A stretch of 64,000 bases of DNA from Mesorhizobium caraganae. Its GTDB lineage: Bacteria; Pseudomonadota; Alphaproteobacteria; Rhizobiales; Rhizobiaceae. The stretch covers positions 248,001 to 312,000 of the forward strand of contig NZ_JAFCGY010000001.1 in assembly GCF_016836705.1 (NCBI RefSeq). The letters are read 5' to 3'. The position numbers and the translations under genes were made by a program. The notes under the pieces were generated by a model. The model saw only the letters and a program-made list of their open reading frames with translations, was not told where the DNA came from and did not search any database. Shown here piece by piece: positions 8,671 to 19,813 of this stretch; position 1 is the stretch's first letter; every line of letters starts with the position of its first letter.

Positions 8671-9852
8671 CTACTCCGCCGCGGCCGGCAGCGGCGGCGC
8701 TGAGCGGCTGCGCCCTTCCCAGATGTAGGAGGCCAGCGCAACCGCCACCCCGACCAACATGGCCGCGGCACCCACAACCGGCAGGCTGCGATAGCCATAG
8801 CCGGCGTTGAGCATGGCGGCACCCAGCGATGCGGCGAGCGCGATGCCGACATTGAAGCCCGACGGTATGAGCGAGGAGGCGAGATTGGAGGCGTCCGCCG
8901 TCCAGGCCAGAATGCGGGTCTGGATCGGCGTGCCAATGGCGAAGTTGAGGCCACCCCAAATGACGATGGCGATGACCATCGGCAGCGGGTAGGGGCTGAC
9001 GGCATAGATCACGCCAAGCATCACCGCCTGAAGGGCAAGCATGGTGATCAGCGACGGCATCAGCTTCCAGTCGGAAAGCTTGCCGCCGAGGAAGACGCCG
9101 ATGGTGGCGCCGACGCCGTTGAGCAGCAGCACCCAGGGGATCAGGTTTTCGTCGAGATGGGTCACTTCAAGCAAGGTCGGGGTGATGTAGGTGAACAGGC
9201 CAAACTGGCCGATCATCAGCATCAGCATCAGGATCAGCGAGGTCCAGACTTGTTGGCGTGCTAGGACGCGCACCTCGTGGCCAAGGTTGGCTGGCGGGCT
9301 CGACGCGCCCGTTTTGTGCGGCAAGAGGGCGGCCATCGCAGCAAACGCTACTACGCCAAGCGCGCACATCACCCAGAAGGTGGCGCGCCAGCCCCAGAGA
9401 TTGCCGATCGCGGTGCCGGCCGGCACCCCGATGACGTTGGAAACGGTGAGGCCGGAGAGGATGACGGCGACAGCCATGCCGCGCTTGTCCTCGGGCACAA
9501 GGCCGACGGCCACCACCATGGCGACGCCGAAATAGGCTCCGTGCGCGACGGCGACCGCAATGCGCAGGAGCAGCATCGAGGCAAAGTCGGGCGCCAGCGC
9601 GCAAGCGGCCTGGCCGATGGTGAAGGCGACGGTCAGGCAAAGCAGCAGGGTTTTGCGGGAAAAGCCTTTGGTGGCGAGCGCCAGCAGCGGCCCGCCAACC
9701 GCGATGCCGCCGGCATAGCCGGAGACGAGATAACCGGAGGTCGGGATCGAAACGCCCAGACCATCGGCCACTTGCGGCAATACACCGGCGATGACGAATT
9801 CGGTGGTGCCGAAAGCGAAGGCGGCGATGAACAGGGCAATGAGCGGAAGCAT
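8671..9852 (-). CDS. MFS transporter, DHA1/AraJ-like
   Basis: 393 residues with about 12 hydrophobic segments. The N-terminus LIALFIAAFAFGTTEFVIAG matches the DHA1 arabinose-efflux-like permeases, in which a TEFVIxG motif is characteristic of helix 1. The central loop and second half show the usual six-plus-six duplication. It probably exports sugars or drugs from the inner membrane, but the substrate is unknown. It is convergent with the acetyltransferase gene and is followed upstream by the DUF2061 gene on the same strand after 129 bp. Confidence 0.88.
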   Translation of the reverse strand: MLPLIALFIAAFAFGTTEFVIAGVLPQVADGLGVSIPTSGYLVSGYAGGIAVGGPLLALATKGFSRKTLLLCLTVAFTIGQAACALAPDFASMLLLRIAVAVAHGAYFGVAMVVAVGLVPEDKRGMAVAVILSGLTVSNVIGVPAGTAIGNLWGWRATFWVMCALGVVAFAAMAALLPHKTGASSPPANLGHEVRVLARQQVWTSLILMLMLMIGQFGLFTYITPTLLEVTHLDENLIPWVLLLNGVGATIGVFLGGKLSDWKLMPSLITMLALQAVMLGVIYAVSPYPLPMVIAIVIWGGLNFAIGTPIQTRILAWTADASNLASSLIPSGFNVGIALAASLGAAMLNAGYGYRSLPVVGAAAMLVGVAVALASYIWEGRSRSAPPLPAAAE

Positions 9853-9981
9853 GGCGCGGAAGCGATCCTGAGACGAGGTCGCCTCAAATCATGGATGGCG
9901 CTTGCCGGCAACGCAGAAATTGTCGACGCCGCTTTAGGTTTTCTTGATCCCGCCCATTCCAGCTGGCGGCACCCGCCAAGT

Positions 9982-10191
9982 CTAAGCGGCGTTCTTCCTG
10001 CCGTAGGGGATTTTCAGCCACGCCCGCTCATGAAGGTAATACAGCAAGGATTTGGTGACGACCTCGGTGGCGCCGATGGCCGCGGCAAGCTTGATGCTGC
10101 CGGTGACGACGAGCGAGATGATCATCGTGTCGATGGTGCCGGTGGCGCGCCACGATAGCGCCTTGGCGAAGCTGCGCGAATGGGTATCCAA
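9982..10191 (-). CDS. DUF2061 small membrane protein
   Basis: 69 residues. The start is TTG 10191, fixed by the GGGAGGA site 6 bases upstream; there is no ATG before the conserved part. The segment RSFAKALSWRATGTIDTMII followed by a hydrophobic span and YLHERAW is characteristic of DUF2061 (PF09834), two-helix inner membrane proteins of unknown role that in some bacteria lie beside sulfate assimilation genes. No such genes are adjacent here. Confidence 0.85.
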   Translation of the reverse strand: MDTHSRSFAKALSWRATGTIDTMIISLVVTGSIKLAAAIGATEVVTKSLLYYLHERAWLKIPYGRKNAA

Positions 10192-10284
10192 AGACTATCC
10201 TCCCGGTGGACTGACCCGATGCTTAGCCGAGGGAGGGCTGGGCGCGCAAAGACTAATTTCGCCGCAGCAGGCGCTTGTTCGGAC

Positions 10285-11949
10285 TCAGCTGGCCTTCAGC
10301 CGCGACCCACCGAGCAGGCCGCGCTCTTCCAGCACCGGGTAGGCCATCGACGCCAGCAGCGAGTTGATCTGTTTCAGGTCGCGGATGGTGTCGAGGTGGA
10401 TGGAGCTGGTCTCGACGCTCTTGGCGGTGCCGTCGCGCAGGCGCACGAAATGGCTGGCGCTGGTTTCCTTCTCGCGGTCGCGCAGTCGGTCCTTTTCCAG
10501 CACCAGCTGGCGCGCGGCCTCGGGGTCGCGGGACACCAGCACATTGAAGGCGAGCCTGGCATTGGCCAGCACCGAGGCATGGAAGGCGCTGAGTTCGCGC
10601 CAGCCTTCGGGCGTGAACTCCAGCCCGCGCTCAAGCTTCTTCTTCACATGCACCAGCATGTTGCGCACGATGATGTCGCCGACCTGCTCGAGCTTGACGC
10701 ATGCACCGATCAATTCCTGGCAGCGGAGGGCCTCGTCCTCTGTGAGCGAGTTCCTGGTCAGTTTGGCCAGATAGAGCTTGATCGCCGCGTGCTTCCTGTC
10801 GACACGGTCGTCAAGTGCGGCCAGCGCCTTGATCTTGTCGGCGTCGGCGCTCTCGTAGAGTTCGATGATGCGCTTCAGCATGATCTCGACCGTTTCGCAG
10901 ACCCGCACCACCTCGCGGGTGGCATTGGCCAGCGCCTGGCTAGGCACGTCCAGCGCGCTGTCGTTGAGCGCGGAAAGCTCGATGACGTCGAGAGCTGCGG
11001 CCGGTTCGGACTTGGTGCCCATCGCCACGATCTTCTCCGAAACGCGATAGACCAGACTGGCCAGCGGCAGGCCGGCGAGCAGGATCAGCACATTGAACAG
11101 AATGTGGGCGTTGACGATCTGGTCGGGCACGGTGGCGCCGAGGAAGGCCACCGGCGGCTTCAGCGTCATGAACAGGATCAGCATCACCAGCGAGCCCATG
11201 CCGCGCATCAAGAGATTGCCGATCGGCACGACGCGCACGCCAGGCTCGGCGTTGCGGGTGAGCAGCGGCGCGATGATCGACGAGCCGAGATTGACGCCGA
11301 GCACCAGCACGATGCCGAGTTCCGGCGGGATGAAACCGCGGCCGGCCAGCGTCACCAAAAGCAGCACCGCGGCGATCGAGGAGTGGAACAGCCAGGTGAT
11401 GAGGGCTGCAAGCAGATAGGCGGTGACGAAATCGCCGGAGAAGTAGTTGACGATGAGCGGCATCAGCGTGCTCTGGCGCAGCGGCTCGGACGCCTGGCCG
11501 ATCATCTCCAGCGACAGAAGCAAAAGGCCGATGCCGACCAGAATGCGGCCGGACTGGCGCCAGTCGCGCCGCTCGGTCGCCATGAACATGACGGTGCCGG
11601 CGACAAGGCAGATCGGCACCAGCAGCGTCAGATCGAAGGTCAAGAGCTTGACCACCAGAGCCGAGCCGATTTCGGCGCCGCGCACCGCCAACTGGCCCGA
11701 CATGCCCGACACGATGCCGGCGCCGGCGAAGGAGCCGACCAGAAGCGTGACCGCGGTCGAACTCTGAAGCGCGACCGACAGGCCGCAGCCGGCCAGCACC
11801 GCCATGATCGGATTGCGCATGGTGGCGCGCAGCCGGTGGCGCAGCACGTCGCCATAGGCGCGCTCGACGCCGGTCTTGACCATCCGGGTGGCGAACAGCA
11901 TCAGCGCCACGGCGCCGGCCAGATGCAGGAGAACGACCGAACCGCTCAT
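10285..11949 (-). CDS. Na+/phosphate cotransporter family protein with PhoU-like tail
   Basis: 554 residues. The first 330 contain two inverted Na/Pi-cotransporter repeats (QSSTAVTLLVGSFAGAGIVS in the first and the GANLGSS-like VLGVNLGSSIIAP in the second) with 8 or more membrane spans. The last 200 are helical and PhoU-like, with ELYESADADKIKALAALDDR and a kinked helix KLEQVGDIIVRNML. Members (NptA/YjbB-like) move phosphate with sodium, and YjbB of E. coli exports it. Direction cannot be decided here. A half PHO-box-like CTGTCAT lies about 80 bp upstream on this strand, but its partner half is poor. Confidence 0.92.
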   Translation of the reverse strand: MSGSVVLLHLAGAVALMLFATRMVKTGVERAYGDVLRHRLRATMRNPIMAVLAGCGLSVALQSSTAVTLLVGSFAGAGIVSGMSGQLAVRGAEIGSALVVKLLTFDLTLLVPICLVAGTVMFMATERRDWRQSGRILVGIGLLLLSLEMIGQASEPLRQSTLMPLIVNYFSGDFVTAYLLAALITWLFHSSIAAVLLLVTLAGRGFIPPELGIVLVLGVNLGSSIIAPLLTRNAEPGVRVVPIGNLLMRGMGSLVMLILFMTLKPPVAFLGATVPDQIVNAHILFNVLILLAGLPLASLVYRVSEKIVAMGTKSEPAAALDVIELSALNDSALDVPSQALANATREVVRVCETVEIMLKRIIELYESADADKIKALAALDDRVDRKHAAIKLYLAKLTRNSLTEDEALRCQELIGACVKLEQVGDIIVRNMLVHVKKKLERGLEFTPEGWRELSAFHASVLANARLAFNVLVSRDPEAARQLVLEKDRLRDREKETSASHFVRLRDGTAKSVETSSIHLDTIRDLKQINSLLASMAYPVLEERGLLGGSRLKAS

Positions 11950-12336
11950 GTCGGCGCCTGCATGCGGACAGGACGCGCGATGCTGATAGCGCGACGCCTG
12001 GAGGGGACAACGAGGGTGCGAATCATGGTCATGACAGTCGCTTATATTAGCTGGAATATTTTAGCCGGATAATAAAATTTGTCGATTCCAAGGGGCCGTC
12101 GCGACGCGACAGGCCGTGTCGGAAAATAGACGGACGCGCAGATCACAGCACGGCGGGTTCATGGCACGGCAGTGGATTGGCGAAGTTTGACGCGCTTTTG
12201 GCGACAACCTTTATGATGATCTTCACATATCTGATATAAGCGAATGATTTCATTACATAATTGTAATTCTGACGTTCAGTTTCAGTTCATCCTTCGGGCG
12301 CTATTCCCTGGGCATCAACATCCAAGGAGCCCCGTT
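11950..12336. other. 387-bp intergenic region between Na/Pi and RcnB-like genes
   Basis: No convincing coding sequence is present. It is the divergent promoter region for both neighbours. It contains AT-rich patches (12040-12080 and 12210-12270) that stand out from the GC-rich surroundings, a half PHO-box-like ATGACAG at 12031-12037 and the inverted repeat at 12252-12267 listed separately. Confidence 0.6.
12252..12267. promoter_or_regulatory. Inverted repeat ATTACA-N4-TGTAAT upstream of the RcnB-like gene
   Basis: Perfect 6-bp arms (12252-12257 and 12262-12267) around TAAT, 70 bp before the start codon in the most AT-rich part of the divergent region. The size suits a dimeric regulator. Which protein binds is unknown, and a chance AT-rich palindrome cannot be excluded. 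Confidence 0.3.
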
Positions 12337-12729
12337 ATGAACCGCATTGTTCTTTCCGCCCTCGCTTTCTCGATGCTGGCCGCGACTTCGCTTGCCGGCC
12401 AGGCCGCACCGATGAACACGCCGGCTGCACCGCAGTCGAACTACACCAACGTCGACTGGCAGAAGCCCACCAACAGGGATGTCAAGAAGCGTGTCATCCA
12501 GAAGCGCGTGATCCATAAGCGTTTCGAAAAGAAGGTAGTCGTGAAGCGGAACCATTGGCGCAATGGCCAGAAATATTCCAGCTGGAGGCAGCACCAGCCG
12601 ATCCGCGACTATGGCCGATATGGCCTGCATCGTCCCGGCCGCGGCCAGGAATGGATCCGCGTCGGCAACGACTACGTGCTGGTGAGCATCCTGTCCGGCA
12701 TCATCTTCGGCGCCATTGCCGCGCAGTAA
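12337..12729 (+). CDS. RcnB-like periplasmic protein
   Basis: 130 residues from ATG 12337, preceded by CCAAGGAG. Residues 1-24 are a signal peptide (LSALAFSMLAATSLAGQAA). The mature part is very basic, with KKRVIQKRVIHKRFEKKVVV, and ends in GQEWIRVGNDYVLVSILSGI, the W-x-R/K-x-G-x-x-Y/F-x-L/V-x-x-x-x-G-x-I signature of RcnB-type proteins (PF11776). E. coli RcnB is a periplasmic protein affecting nickel/cobalt levels, but the many rhizobial paralogues are uncharacterised. A strong terminator follows directly. Confidence 0.82.
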   Translation: MNRIVLSALAFSMLAATSLAGQAAPMNTPAAPQSNYTNVDWQKPTNRDVKKRVIQKRVIHKRFEKKVVVKRNHWRNGQKYSSWRQHQPIRDYGRYGLHRPGRGQEWIRVGNDYVLVSILSGIIFGAIAAQ

Positions 12730-12761
12730 GCCTGACCAGCGCACTGCTGGAGCTTGAAAGG

Positions 12762-12792
12762 AGGCGGCCGGCAACGGCCGCCTTTCTTTTTG
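12762..12792 (+). terminator. Rho-independent terminator after the RcnB-like gene
   Basis: Arms AGGCGGCCG (12762-12770) and CGGCCGCCT (12775-12783) form a perfect 9-bp stem with loop GCAA, followed by TTTCTTTTTG. It ends the RcnB-like transcript 33 bp after its stop and separates it from dnaG. Confidence 0.9.
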
Positions 12793-12874
12793 CCTGTGGA
12801 AACTGGGTATGGCCGGTATTCGGGGTCGTCGGATTTCGCCGGCATGATTATATGTTGGGGAAACGAGTTCCCCG

Positions 12875-14815
12875 ATGCGCTTTCCGCCCGCCTTTCTCGA
12901 CGAGATACGCGACCGTGTGCCGATTTCATCGGTTATCGGCCAGCGCGTCGCGTGGGACAGGAAGAAGACCAACGCGTCGCGCGGCGATTACTGGGCATGC
13001 TGCCCCTTCCATGGCGAGAAGAGCCCGTCCTTTCACTGCGAGGACAAGAAAGGCCGCTACCACTGTTTCGGCTGTTCGGTGTCGGGCGATCATTTCAAGT
13101 TCCTGACCGAACTCGACGGCATGAGTTTTCCCGAAGCGGTCGAGAAGATCGCCGAGATGGCCGGCTTGCCGATGCCGGTGCGCGACGAACGGGAGGAACA
13201 GCGCGAGAAGGAACGCGCCAGCCTGACCGACGTCATGGAGATGGCGACCGCGTTCTTCCAGGAGCGGCTGCAGGGTCCGGAAGGGGCGAAAGCCCGCGCC
13301 TATTTGCGCGACCGCGGGCTGACGCCGGCGACACAGCAATCGTTCCGGCTGGGCTTTGCACCGGACAGCCGCAACGCGCTGAAGGAGCATCTTGCCGCCA
13401 AGGGCGTGCCCAAGGCCGATATTGAGGCCTGCGGGCTGGTGCGCCATGGCGACGACATCCCGGTCTCCTATGACTGGTTCCGCGACAGGATCATGTTCCC
13501 GATCCCCGATTCGCGTGGAAAGATCATCGCCTTCGGCGGCCGCGCGCTGGCCGCCGATGCGCTGGCCAAATACATGAACTCGCCCGACACCGAGCTCTTC
13601 CACAAGGGCAATGTGCTCTACAATTTCGCCCGCGCCCGCAAAGCGCTCGCAAAGGGCGGTACAGTGATTGCCGTCGAAGGCTATATGGACGTCATCGCGC
13701 TGGCGCAGGCCGGCTTCGAAAATGCCGTGGCGCCGCTCGGCACCGCGCTCACCGAAAACCAGCTCGAACTTCTGTGGCGCATGGCGCCCGAGCCGATGCT
13801 TTGCTTCGACGGCGACCAGGCCGGGCTGAAGGCGGCATGGCGGGCGGCCGACATGGCGCTGCCGTCGATCCAGCCGGGACGCTCGGCGCGCTTTGCCCTG
13901 CTGCCCGAGGGCAAGGACCCCGACGATCTGGTCAAGGCCGAAGGGCCGGACGCCTTTCGCGCCGTGCTTGCCGAAGCGCGGCCGCTGGCCGACCTGCTCT
14001 GGATGCGCGAGACGGCAGGCGGCGTCTTCGACACGCCGGAGCGGCGGGCGGAGCTGGAAAAGACGCTGCGCGAACTGACCAGCCGCATCCGCGACGAGAG
14101 CCTGCGCTACCACTACCAGCAGGAGATGCGCGAGCGCGTGCTGAACTTCTTCGGCTCGCAGCGCAGTGCCCGCCAGGGTCGTCAGGATTGGAAACCGGGG
14201 CAGGGCAAAACGGCCGCACCCGGCGGGCAGTTCGCGAAAGGCAGCGGCGTTGGCGCGCGCGCCGCGATCACCGAAAGCCTCGGCCGCTCCGCCATGGTCA
14301 AGCGCGGCGGCGAGATGATGTCGGTGCGGGAGGCGACGATCATCGTGGCGCTGGTCAACCATCCCGCGTTGATCGACGAGAATTTCGCCCATGTCGAGTT
14401 CCTCGATCTCGCCAACACCGATCTGCAGCGGCTGCACGCCGCCATCCTCGACGCCATGGCGCATGACATGGCCAATGACCGCGACGCGGTGATCGCCACG
14501 ATCCAGCGCGCCGGCTGCAGCGATATCTGGGAGCGGGCGGTGATGCTGATCAAACGCGCCCGGCAATGGCCGGCGCTGGAAACCGCCGCCCTTGACGATG
14601 CCCGTGACGCCTTCAACCAGGCGCTGCACTTGCAGCGCAGCGCGCGCACCTTACATAAGGAGCTCAAGCAGGCGGAAGCAGCGCTCGCCAGCGATCCCAC
14701 AGACGAAAACTACCGGCATCTCGTCGAGATTCAGGCGCAATTTCGTGATGTGCAGGCAACGGAAGCGCTGATCGAAGGGTTCGGCGTGTCCTCGGGCAAG
14801 GCTGGACGCGTGTAG
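12875..14815 (+). CDS. dnaG: DNA primase
   Basis: 646 residues, normal for alphaproteobacterial DnaG. It makes RNA primers at the replication fork in partnership with DnaB. Residues 1-100 hold the zinc-binding domain (CPFHGEKSPSFHC and, 17 residues later, CFGC). The central TOPRIM core shows VIAVEGYMDVIALAQAGFEN and, further on, LCFDGDQAG, the acidic catalytic and metal-binding residues. The last 180 residues are the DnaB-interacting helical domain. ATG 12875 has a weak ribosome site. It lies upstream of rpoD in the same direction with 419 bp between, the usual rhizobial arrangement. Confidence 0.97.
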   Translation: MRFPPAFLDEIRDRVPISSVIGQRVAWDRKKTNASRGDYWACCPFHGEKSPSFHCEDKKGRYHCFGCSVSGDHFKFLTELDGMSFPEAVEKIAEMAGLPMPVRDEREEQREKERASLTDVMEMATAFFQERLQGPEGAKARAYLRDRGLTPATQQSFRLGFAPDSRNALKEHLAAKGVPKADIEACGLVRHGDDIPVSYDWFRDRIMFPIPDSRGKIIAFGGRALAADALAKYMNSPDTELFHKGNVLYNFARARKALAKGGTVIAVEGYMDVIALAQAGFENAVAPLGTALTENQLELLWRMAPEPMLCFDGDQAGLKAAWRAADMALPSIQPGRSARFALLPEGKDPDDLVKAEGPDAFRAVLAEARPLADLLWMRETAGGVFDTPERRAELEKTLRELTSRIRDESLRYHYQQEMRERVLNFFGSQRSARQGRQDWKPGQGKTAAPGGQFAKGSGVGARAAITESLGRSAMVKRGGEMMSVREATIIVALVNHPALIDENFAHVEFLDLANTDLQRLHAAILDAMAHDMANDRDAVIATIQRAGCSDIWERAVMLIKRARQWPALETAALDDARDAFNQALHLQRSARTLHKELKQAEAALASDPTDENYRHLVEIQAQFRDVQATEALIEGFGVSSGKAGRV

Positions 14816-15234
14816 GTTGAAACCTGCGCAAGAGTGAAGTTGAAACGTGCTGCGCATCGAATCGACGCCTCTAAGTCGGGTAATTGATTCGCTTTTTTGA
14901 TGCGAATCATGCGAGAGGCGCTTGACCTTCTGGCAGAATGACGGAATCAGGACGATTCGAAACCTTAACCTGTGCCGGCGTCGATGGGAAATGCAGCGAT
15001 GTGAGGTGCTGATCACTGGACAGGCTGTTAGCCTGCCACAGATATCAGGGTTAATCTGGACTTAATGCATGTCGCCCAAAAGTGAAAACCGGTTTTGGGG
15101 CACGATATGAACCAAACAAAAGAGTTGATGCGGTTACCGGCCCGGTGAAGCGCGTTTCGTCACGAGCGCATAATTTGACCGGTGCGGCAGCTTACGCGGC
15201 TTCGATGTTCGGCCGCTAGGAGAAGATAAAGACT
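14816..15234. other. 419-bp dnaG-rpoD intergenic region
   Basis: No gene is visible. It contains the octamer GTTGAAAC twice, 28 bp apart just after the dnaG stop (around 14817 and 14838-14854), an 8-bp stem with a 9-nt loop at 14885-14909 (TGATTCGC and GCGAATCA), and a copy of the short palindromic repeat at 15067-15107. The rpoD promoter or promoters should lie here, but no strong -35/-10 pair stands out. The ribosome site GGAGAAGATAAAG precedes ATG 15235. Confidence 0.6.
15067..15107. repeat. Short palindromic extragenic repeat, copy 1
   Basis: Reads GCATGTCGCCCAAAAGTG, then AAAACCGGTTTTGGGGCACG. The core AAAAGTG-N3-ACCGGTTTTGGG is shared, in the opposite orientation, with the copies at 21455 and 26891, and more distantly with those at 34054 and 35648. 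It is a recurrent imperfect palindrome of non-coding DNA, unlikely to be a gene. Confidence 0.7.
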
Positions 15235-17259
<2,025 letters not shown>

Positions 17260-17282
17260 CACTCGCCGATTGCAAAGAAATT

Positions 17283-17308
17283 AAGGGCGCCCATCGAGGC
17301 GCCCTTTT
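17283..17308. terminator. Terminator between rpoD and the dioxygenase gene
   Basis: Perfect 9-bp stem AAGGGCGCC (17283-17291) with GGCGCCCTT (17298-17306), loop CATCGA, then TTTTCG on the plus strand. On the minus strand the stem is followed by AATTTCTTT, so it may also serve the convergent dioxygenase gene. Confidence 0.88.
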
Positions 17309-17333
17309 CGTTTCAAGTGGTTCATCGAATTGC

Positions 17334-18389
17334 TCACAACGGCACGTTCAGCCGTGTCCCCTTGACGATGATGCCGCCTCGGTCGCCAACTTCTATTGAG
17401 CCATAACGCTGCCTGAAGCACTCGGGCAGCGGGCGGTCGCCGGGAATCGACAGCCACAGGCGCAGCATATGGCGCCGCTTGTCGGAGTCTGGCCAATCCC
17501 TAAAACCCATGCGGTCGTGAAGCAGTGAATGGTTGTAGACAAACTGCATGTCGCCGGGCCGCAGCCGCATCGACAGGTTCAGTTTAGGGTCATTGGCAAG
17601 GCTGTCGAAGAGGTCCAGCGCTTCGACATGCGCGGGGCTTAGCCGCATGGCAGCGGGGAAGCGCTGGGCGCTGTCGATATACTGGCGTTGATAAATGCCG
17701 GTCAACAATCCCGCATGCCAGTTGAGGACCGGGATTTCGAAGTAGGGCTTTTCGCCTTCCGGTACCTCGCCGCGCCGGTCGGTGGCAATCGGATCAAACA
17801 GCAGGCGGACCAGATCGGGCCGTCGTTTGCGCATCTCGTTGTAGATCGTCACCGTGCTTACCAGCAGGGACTCGCCACCTTGCATGGCATCTTTCAGGCA
17901 GAGCAGACCGACGACGTCGGCGGAGTCGGTGTGAAATGTCTGGCGCTCCGCCGTCTGGTAGATGCGCGTCGTAGCGTCCCTGGCGTCAGCGCCTGTGTCG
18001 CGGACATGGCCGAGAATGTGGCCCTGAGCATTCTGCGACCGTGCGCCTCCAAGATGCGCGCCAATCCCGCAGAAGATCGTTGCCGACATTTGCGCGGAAT
18101 ATGTCTCGACCGGAAGGCCGCGAAGCACCTCGAACCCAATGCCTGCGATCAGTTTTTCGCGGAGGGCGGTGAGATGGCCGGCAAGCCGGGGCAAGGGGAA
18201 GTCGGCCTTGCTCAGGTTGCCGATATCTTGCGAACGGGCGAGAAAGCCGGTTGCCGCCAATTCCAGTTCCGCGACATCCTGCTTGTCCAATTCGACCAGC
18301 CAATTTTCAGCATGCTTCGCCATTTCCTCGCCAGTCCATGCGGCAGGAATCTCGATCTGTCCGGGCGGCAGGTCGATGCTCTCGCGCAT
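17334..18389 (-). CDS. TauD/TfdA-family Fe(II)/2-oxoglutarate dioxygenase
   Basis: 351 residues from ATG 18389, chosen because GGAGAG lies 4 bases upstream; the open frame beyond it is not protein-like. The motif FHTDSADVVGLL gives the His and Asp iron ligands, and the distal segment KRRHMLRLWLSIPG gives the second His and the 2-oxoglutarate-binding Arg. Length fits the TauD/TfdA and clavaminate-synthase-like oxygenases. It probably hydroxylates a small molecule; the substrate is unknown, since no sulfonate or amino-acid genes are next to it. It is convergent with rpoD. Confidence 0.85.
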   Translation of the reverse strand: MRESIDLPPGQIEIPAAWTGEEMAKHAENWLVELDKQDVAELELAATGFLARSQDIGNLSKADFPLPRLAGHLTALREKLIAGIGFEVLRGLPVETYSAQMSATIFCGIGAHLGGARSQNAQGHILGHVRDTGADARDATTRIYQTAERQTFHTDSADVVGLLCLKDAMQGGESLLVSTVTIYNEMRKRRPDLVRLLFDPIATDRRGEVPEGEKPYFEIPVLNWHAGLLTGIYQRQYIDSAQRFPAAMRLSPAHVEALDLFDSLANDPKLNLSMRLRPGDMQFVYNHSLLHDRMGFRDWPDSDKRRHMLRLWLSIPGDRPLPECFRQRYGSIEVGDRGGIIVKGTRLNVPL

Positions 18390-18711
18390 GAAACTCTCCA
18401 ATGGCTGGATCGGCGGGGATTTCCGCCAGGTCGATGGCCACGAACGTGAGATTGCCGTAGTCAGGCGGATTATTAAACCGGCTTTCCCTGGTCGGCGCCG
18501 ACAGTTTTGCGGTCGTCGCCATGCCGCCGCCCTGGCGCTTGGAGAATCGCCTTCACGCATCAATGGGGCTGGCGCGGCAGTCCTTGCACGAAGCTCGCTG
18601 CGGGCGGATACTTCCCCGTCGGATGCGTGTTCTGGGTGACAAACCGGATGTTCGCCCCGGCGCAGGTCCACGACCTGAGCCGTGCTCCGTGGCGCCGGAG
18701 GGAGGTGTGCG
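18390..18711. other. 322-bp region without a supported gene
   Basis: It separates the divergent dioxygenase and GYD genes. The minus-strand frame of the dioxygenase stays open here but gives an Arg/Ala/Pro-rich sequence with no ribosome site, so I treat it as non-coding. The only clear signal is the ribosome site GGAGGTG just before ATG 18712. Confidence 0.5.
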
Positions 18712-19005
18712 ATGACGACCTACATCCTGCTGATGAACTGGACCGAACAGGGCTCCAGGAATGTGCGCGAGTCGCCGAAACGGCTCGATGCCGCCAAGAA
18801 GCAGCTGGCCGACATGGGCGGATCGTTCAAGGCGTTTTATCTCACCATGGGCGAATGCGACATGGTGGCCGTGGTCGAGGCGCCCGACGATGCGGTGCTG
18901 GCGCGTTTTGCACTGATGCTCGGGGCGGGTGGTAGCGTCAAGACGCGAACGCTCAAGGCTTTCCCCGAATTTGCCTATCGCGAGATCATCACCTCGCTTG
19001 GATAG
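18712..19005 (+). CDS. GYD domain protein
   Basis: 97 residues from ATG 18712, with GGAGGTGTGCG just upstream. The sequence has the ferredoxin-like GYD fold of PF08734: start MTTYILLMNWTEQGSRNVRE, middle KAFYLTMGECDMVAVVEAPD, end FPEFAYREII. Members are small cytosolic proteins of unknown function, similar to dimeric alpha-beta barrels such as AsnC-type ligand domains. Monocistronic here. Confidence 0.85.
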   Translation: MTTYILLMNWTEQGSRNVRESPKRLDAAKKQLADMGGSFKAFYLTMGECDMVAVVEAPDDAVLARFALMLGAGGSVKTRTLKAFPEFAYREIITSLG

Positions 19006-19099
19006 GCGCGGCTGCTTGAGACAACGCGGCCGGATGCATTTCCTGGCGGTCGGTGCGGGTGCCGCTTGACGGCGCCCGAGCCGCCGATATTGAGGAGAA

Positions 19100-19729
19100 A
19101 TGCTCCTCTCGCTCGAGAAGAACTTCATTTTCATCCATATCCCGAAGACGGCCGGGACCTCGATCACCCGTTCGCTGCGGCCATGGTGTTTGAAGCCGAA
19201 GCCGACGCGCTGGCAGCGTCTGTTGTCGAGGCTGCCGGTGCCAGAGGCGCCGGAGAAGGTCAATTTCAAGCGGCATGACAGAGCCGCCTGGCTGCGGCGC
19301 AAACTGCCGCCCCGGCTCTATGACGGCGCCTACAAATTCGCCGTGGTGCGCAACCCTTTCGCGCTGGTCGTTTCCAATTACCAGCATTTGCGCCGGAAAA
19401 CCTCGCGGCGCCGGCATCGCCAGGCGCAGCGCTGGGACTTCAAGGCGTTCCTGCGCTACCTCGAACGCAAGAACCGGCTGGCGCGGGTGGATCAGACGAG
19501 CTGGATTTCGGACAGGGATGGAAAGCTGATTATCGACGAGGTGCTGCGCTTCGAAACGCTGGCCGAGCAGTTCAATGTCCTGGCCGAGCGGCTCGGCCTT
19601 CCCGGCGAGCTTCCGCGATCGAATGTCGGGGCGCCGGTCGACTATCGCGCCCTCTACGATGAGGAGGCGAAAGCGATCGTGCGGCGGCTCTATGTCAGAG
19701 ACTTCGAGCGCTTCGGCTACGAGTTCTGA
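19100..19729 (+). CDS. Sulfotransferase family 2 protein
   Basis: 209 residues; GAGGAG precedes ATG 19100. The N-terminal FIFIHIPKTAGTSI is the 5'-phosphosulfate binding loop for PAPS, and FAVVRNPFALVVSNY is the 3'-phosphate site (R-x-P-x-x-x-x-x-S). This matches carbohydrate-type sulfotransferases (PF03567), which move sulfate from PAPS to sugars of cell-surface polymers or modified lipids. In rhizobia such enzymes can decorate surface polysaccharide or signal molecules. No polysaccharide genes are adjacent, so the acceptor is unknown. The protein is short for the family but both PAPS motifs are present. Confidence 0.85.
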   Translation: MLLSLEKNFIFIHIPKTAGTSITRSLRPWCLKPKPTRWQRLLSRLPVPEAPEKVNFKRHDRAAWLRRKLPPRLYDGAYKFAVVRNPFALVVSNYQHLRRKTSRRRHRQAQRWDFKAFLRYLERKNRLARVDQTSWISDRDGKLIIDEVLRFETLAEQFNVLAERLGLPGELPRSNVGAPVDYRALYDEEAKAIVRRLYVRDFERFGYEF

Positions 19730-19813
19730 TCAAGCGCGGCGCTTCGCCATGTTGCAGGCCGATAGCATTGCAGGGATAGTCGGTTCCGTCCCTCAGGTCG
19801 CGGTCTGAAAGCC

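Noticed and set aside
12020..12037. PHO box for the Na/Pi cotransporter
   Set aside because: One half CTGTCAT is perfect but the second half matches at about two of seven positions, so it is not listed as a site.
10180..12072. 630-codon open frame antisense to the Na/Pi cotransporter gene
   Set aside because: His/Gln/Gly-rich composition, no ribosome site, and the opposite strand is a clear transporter; it is a GC-rich shadow frame.
18390..18671. N-terminal extension of the TauD-like dioxygenase
   Set aside because: Arg/Pro-rich, no ribosome site, whereas ATG 18389 has GGAGAG and a family-like start.
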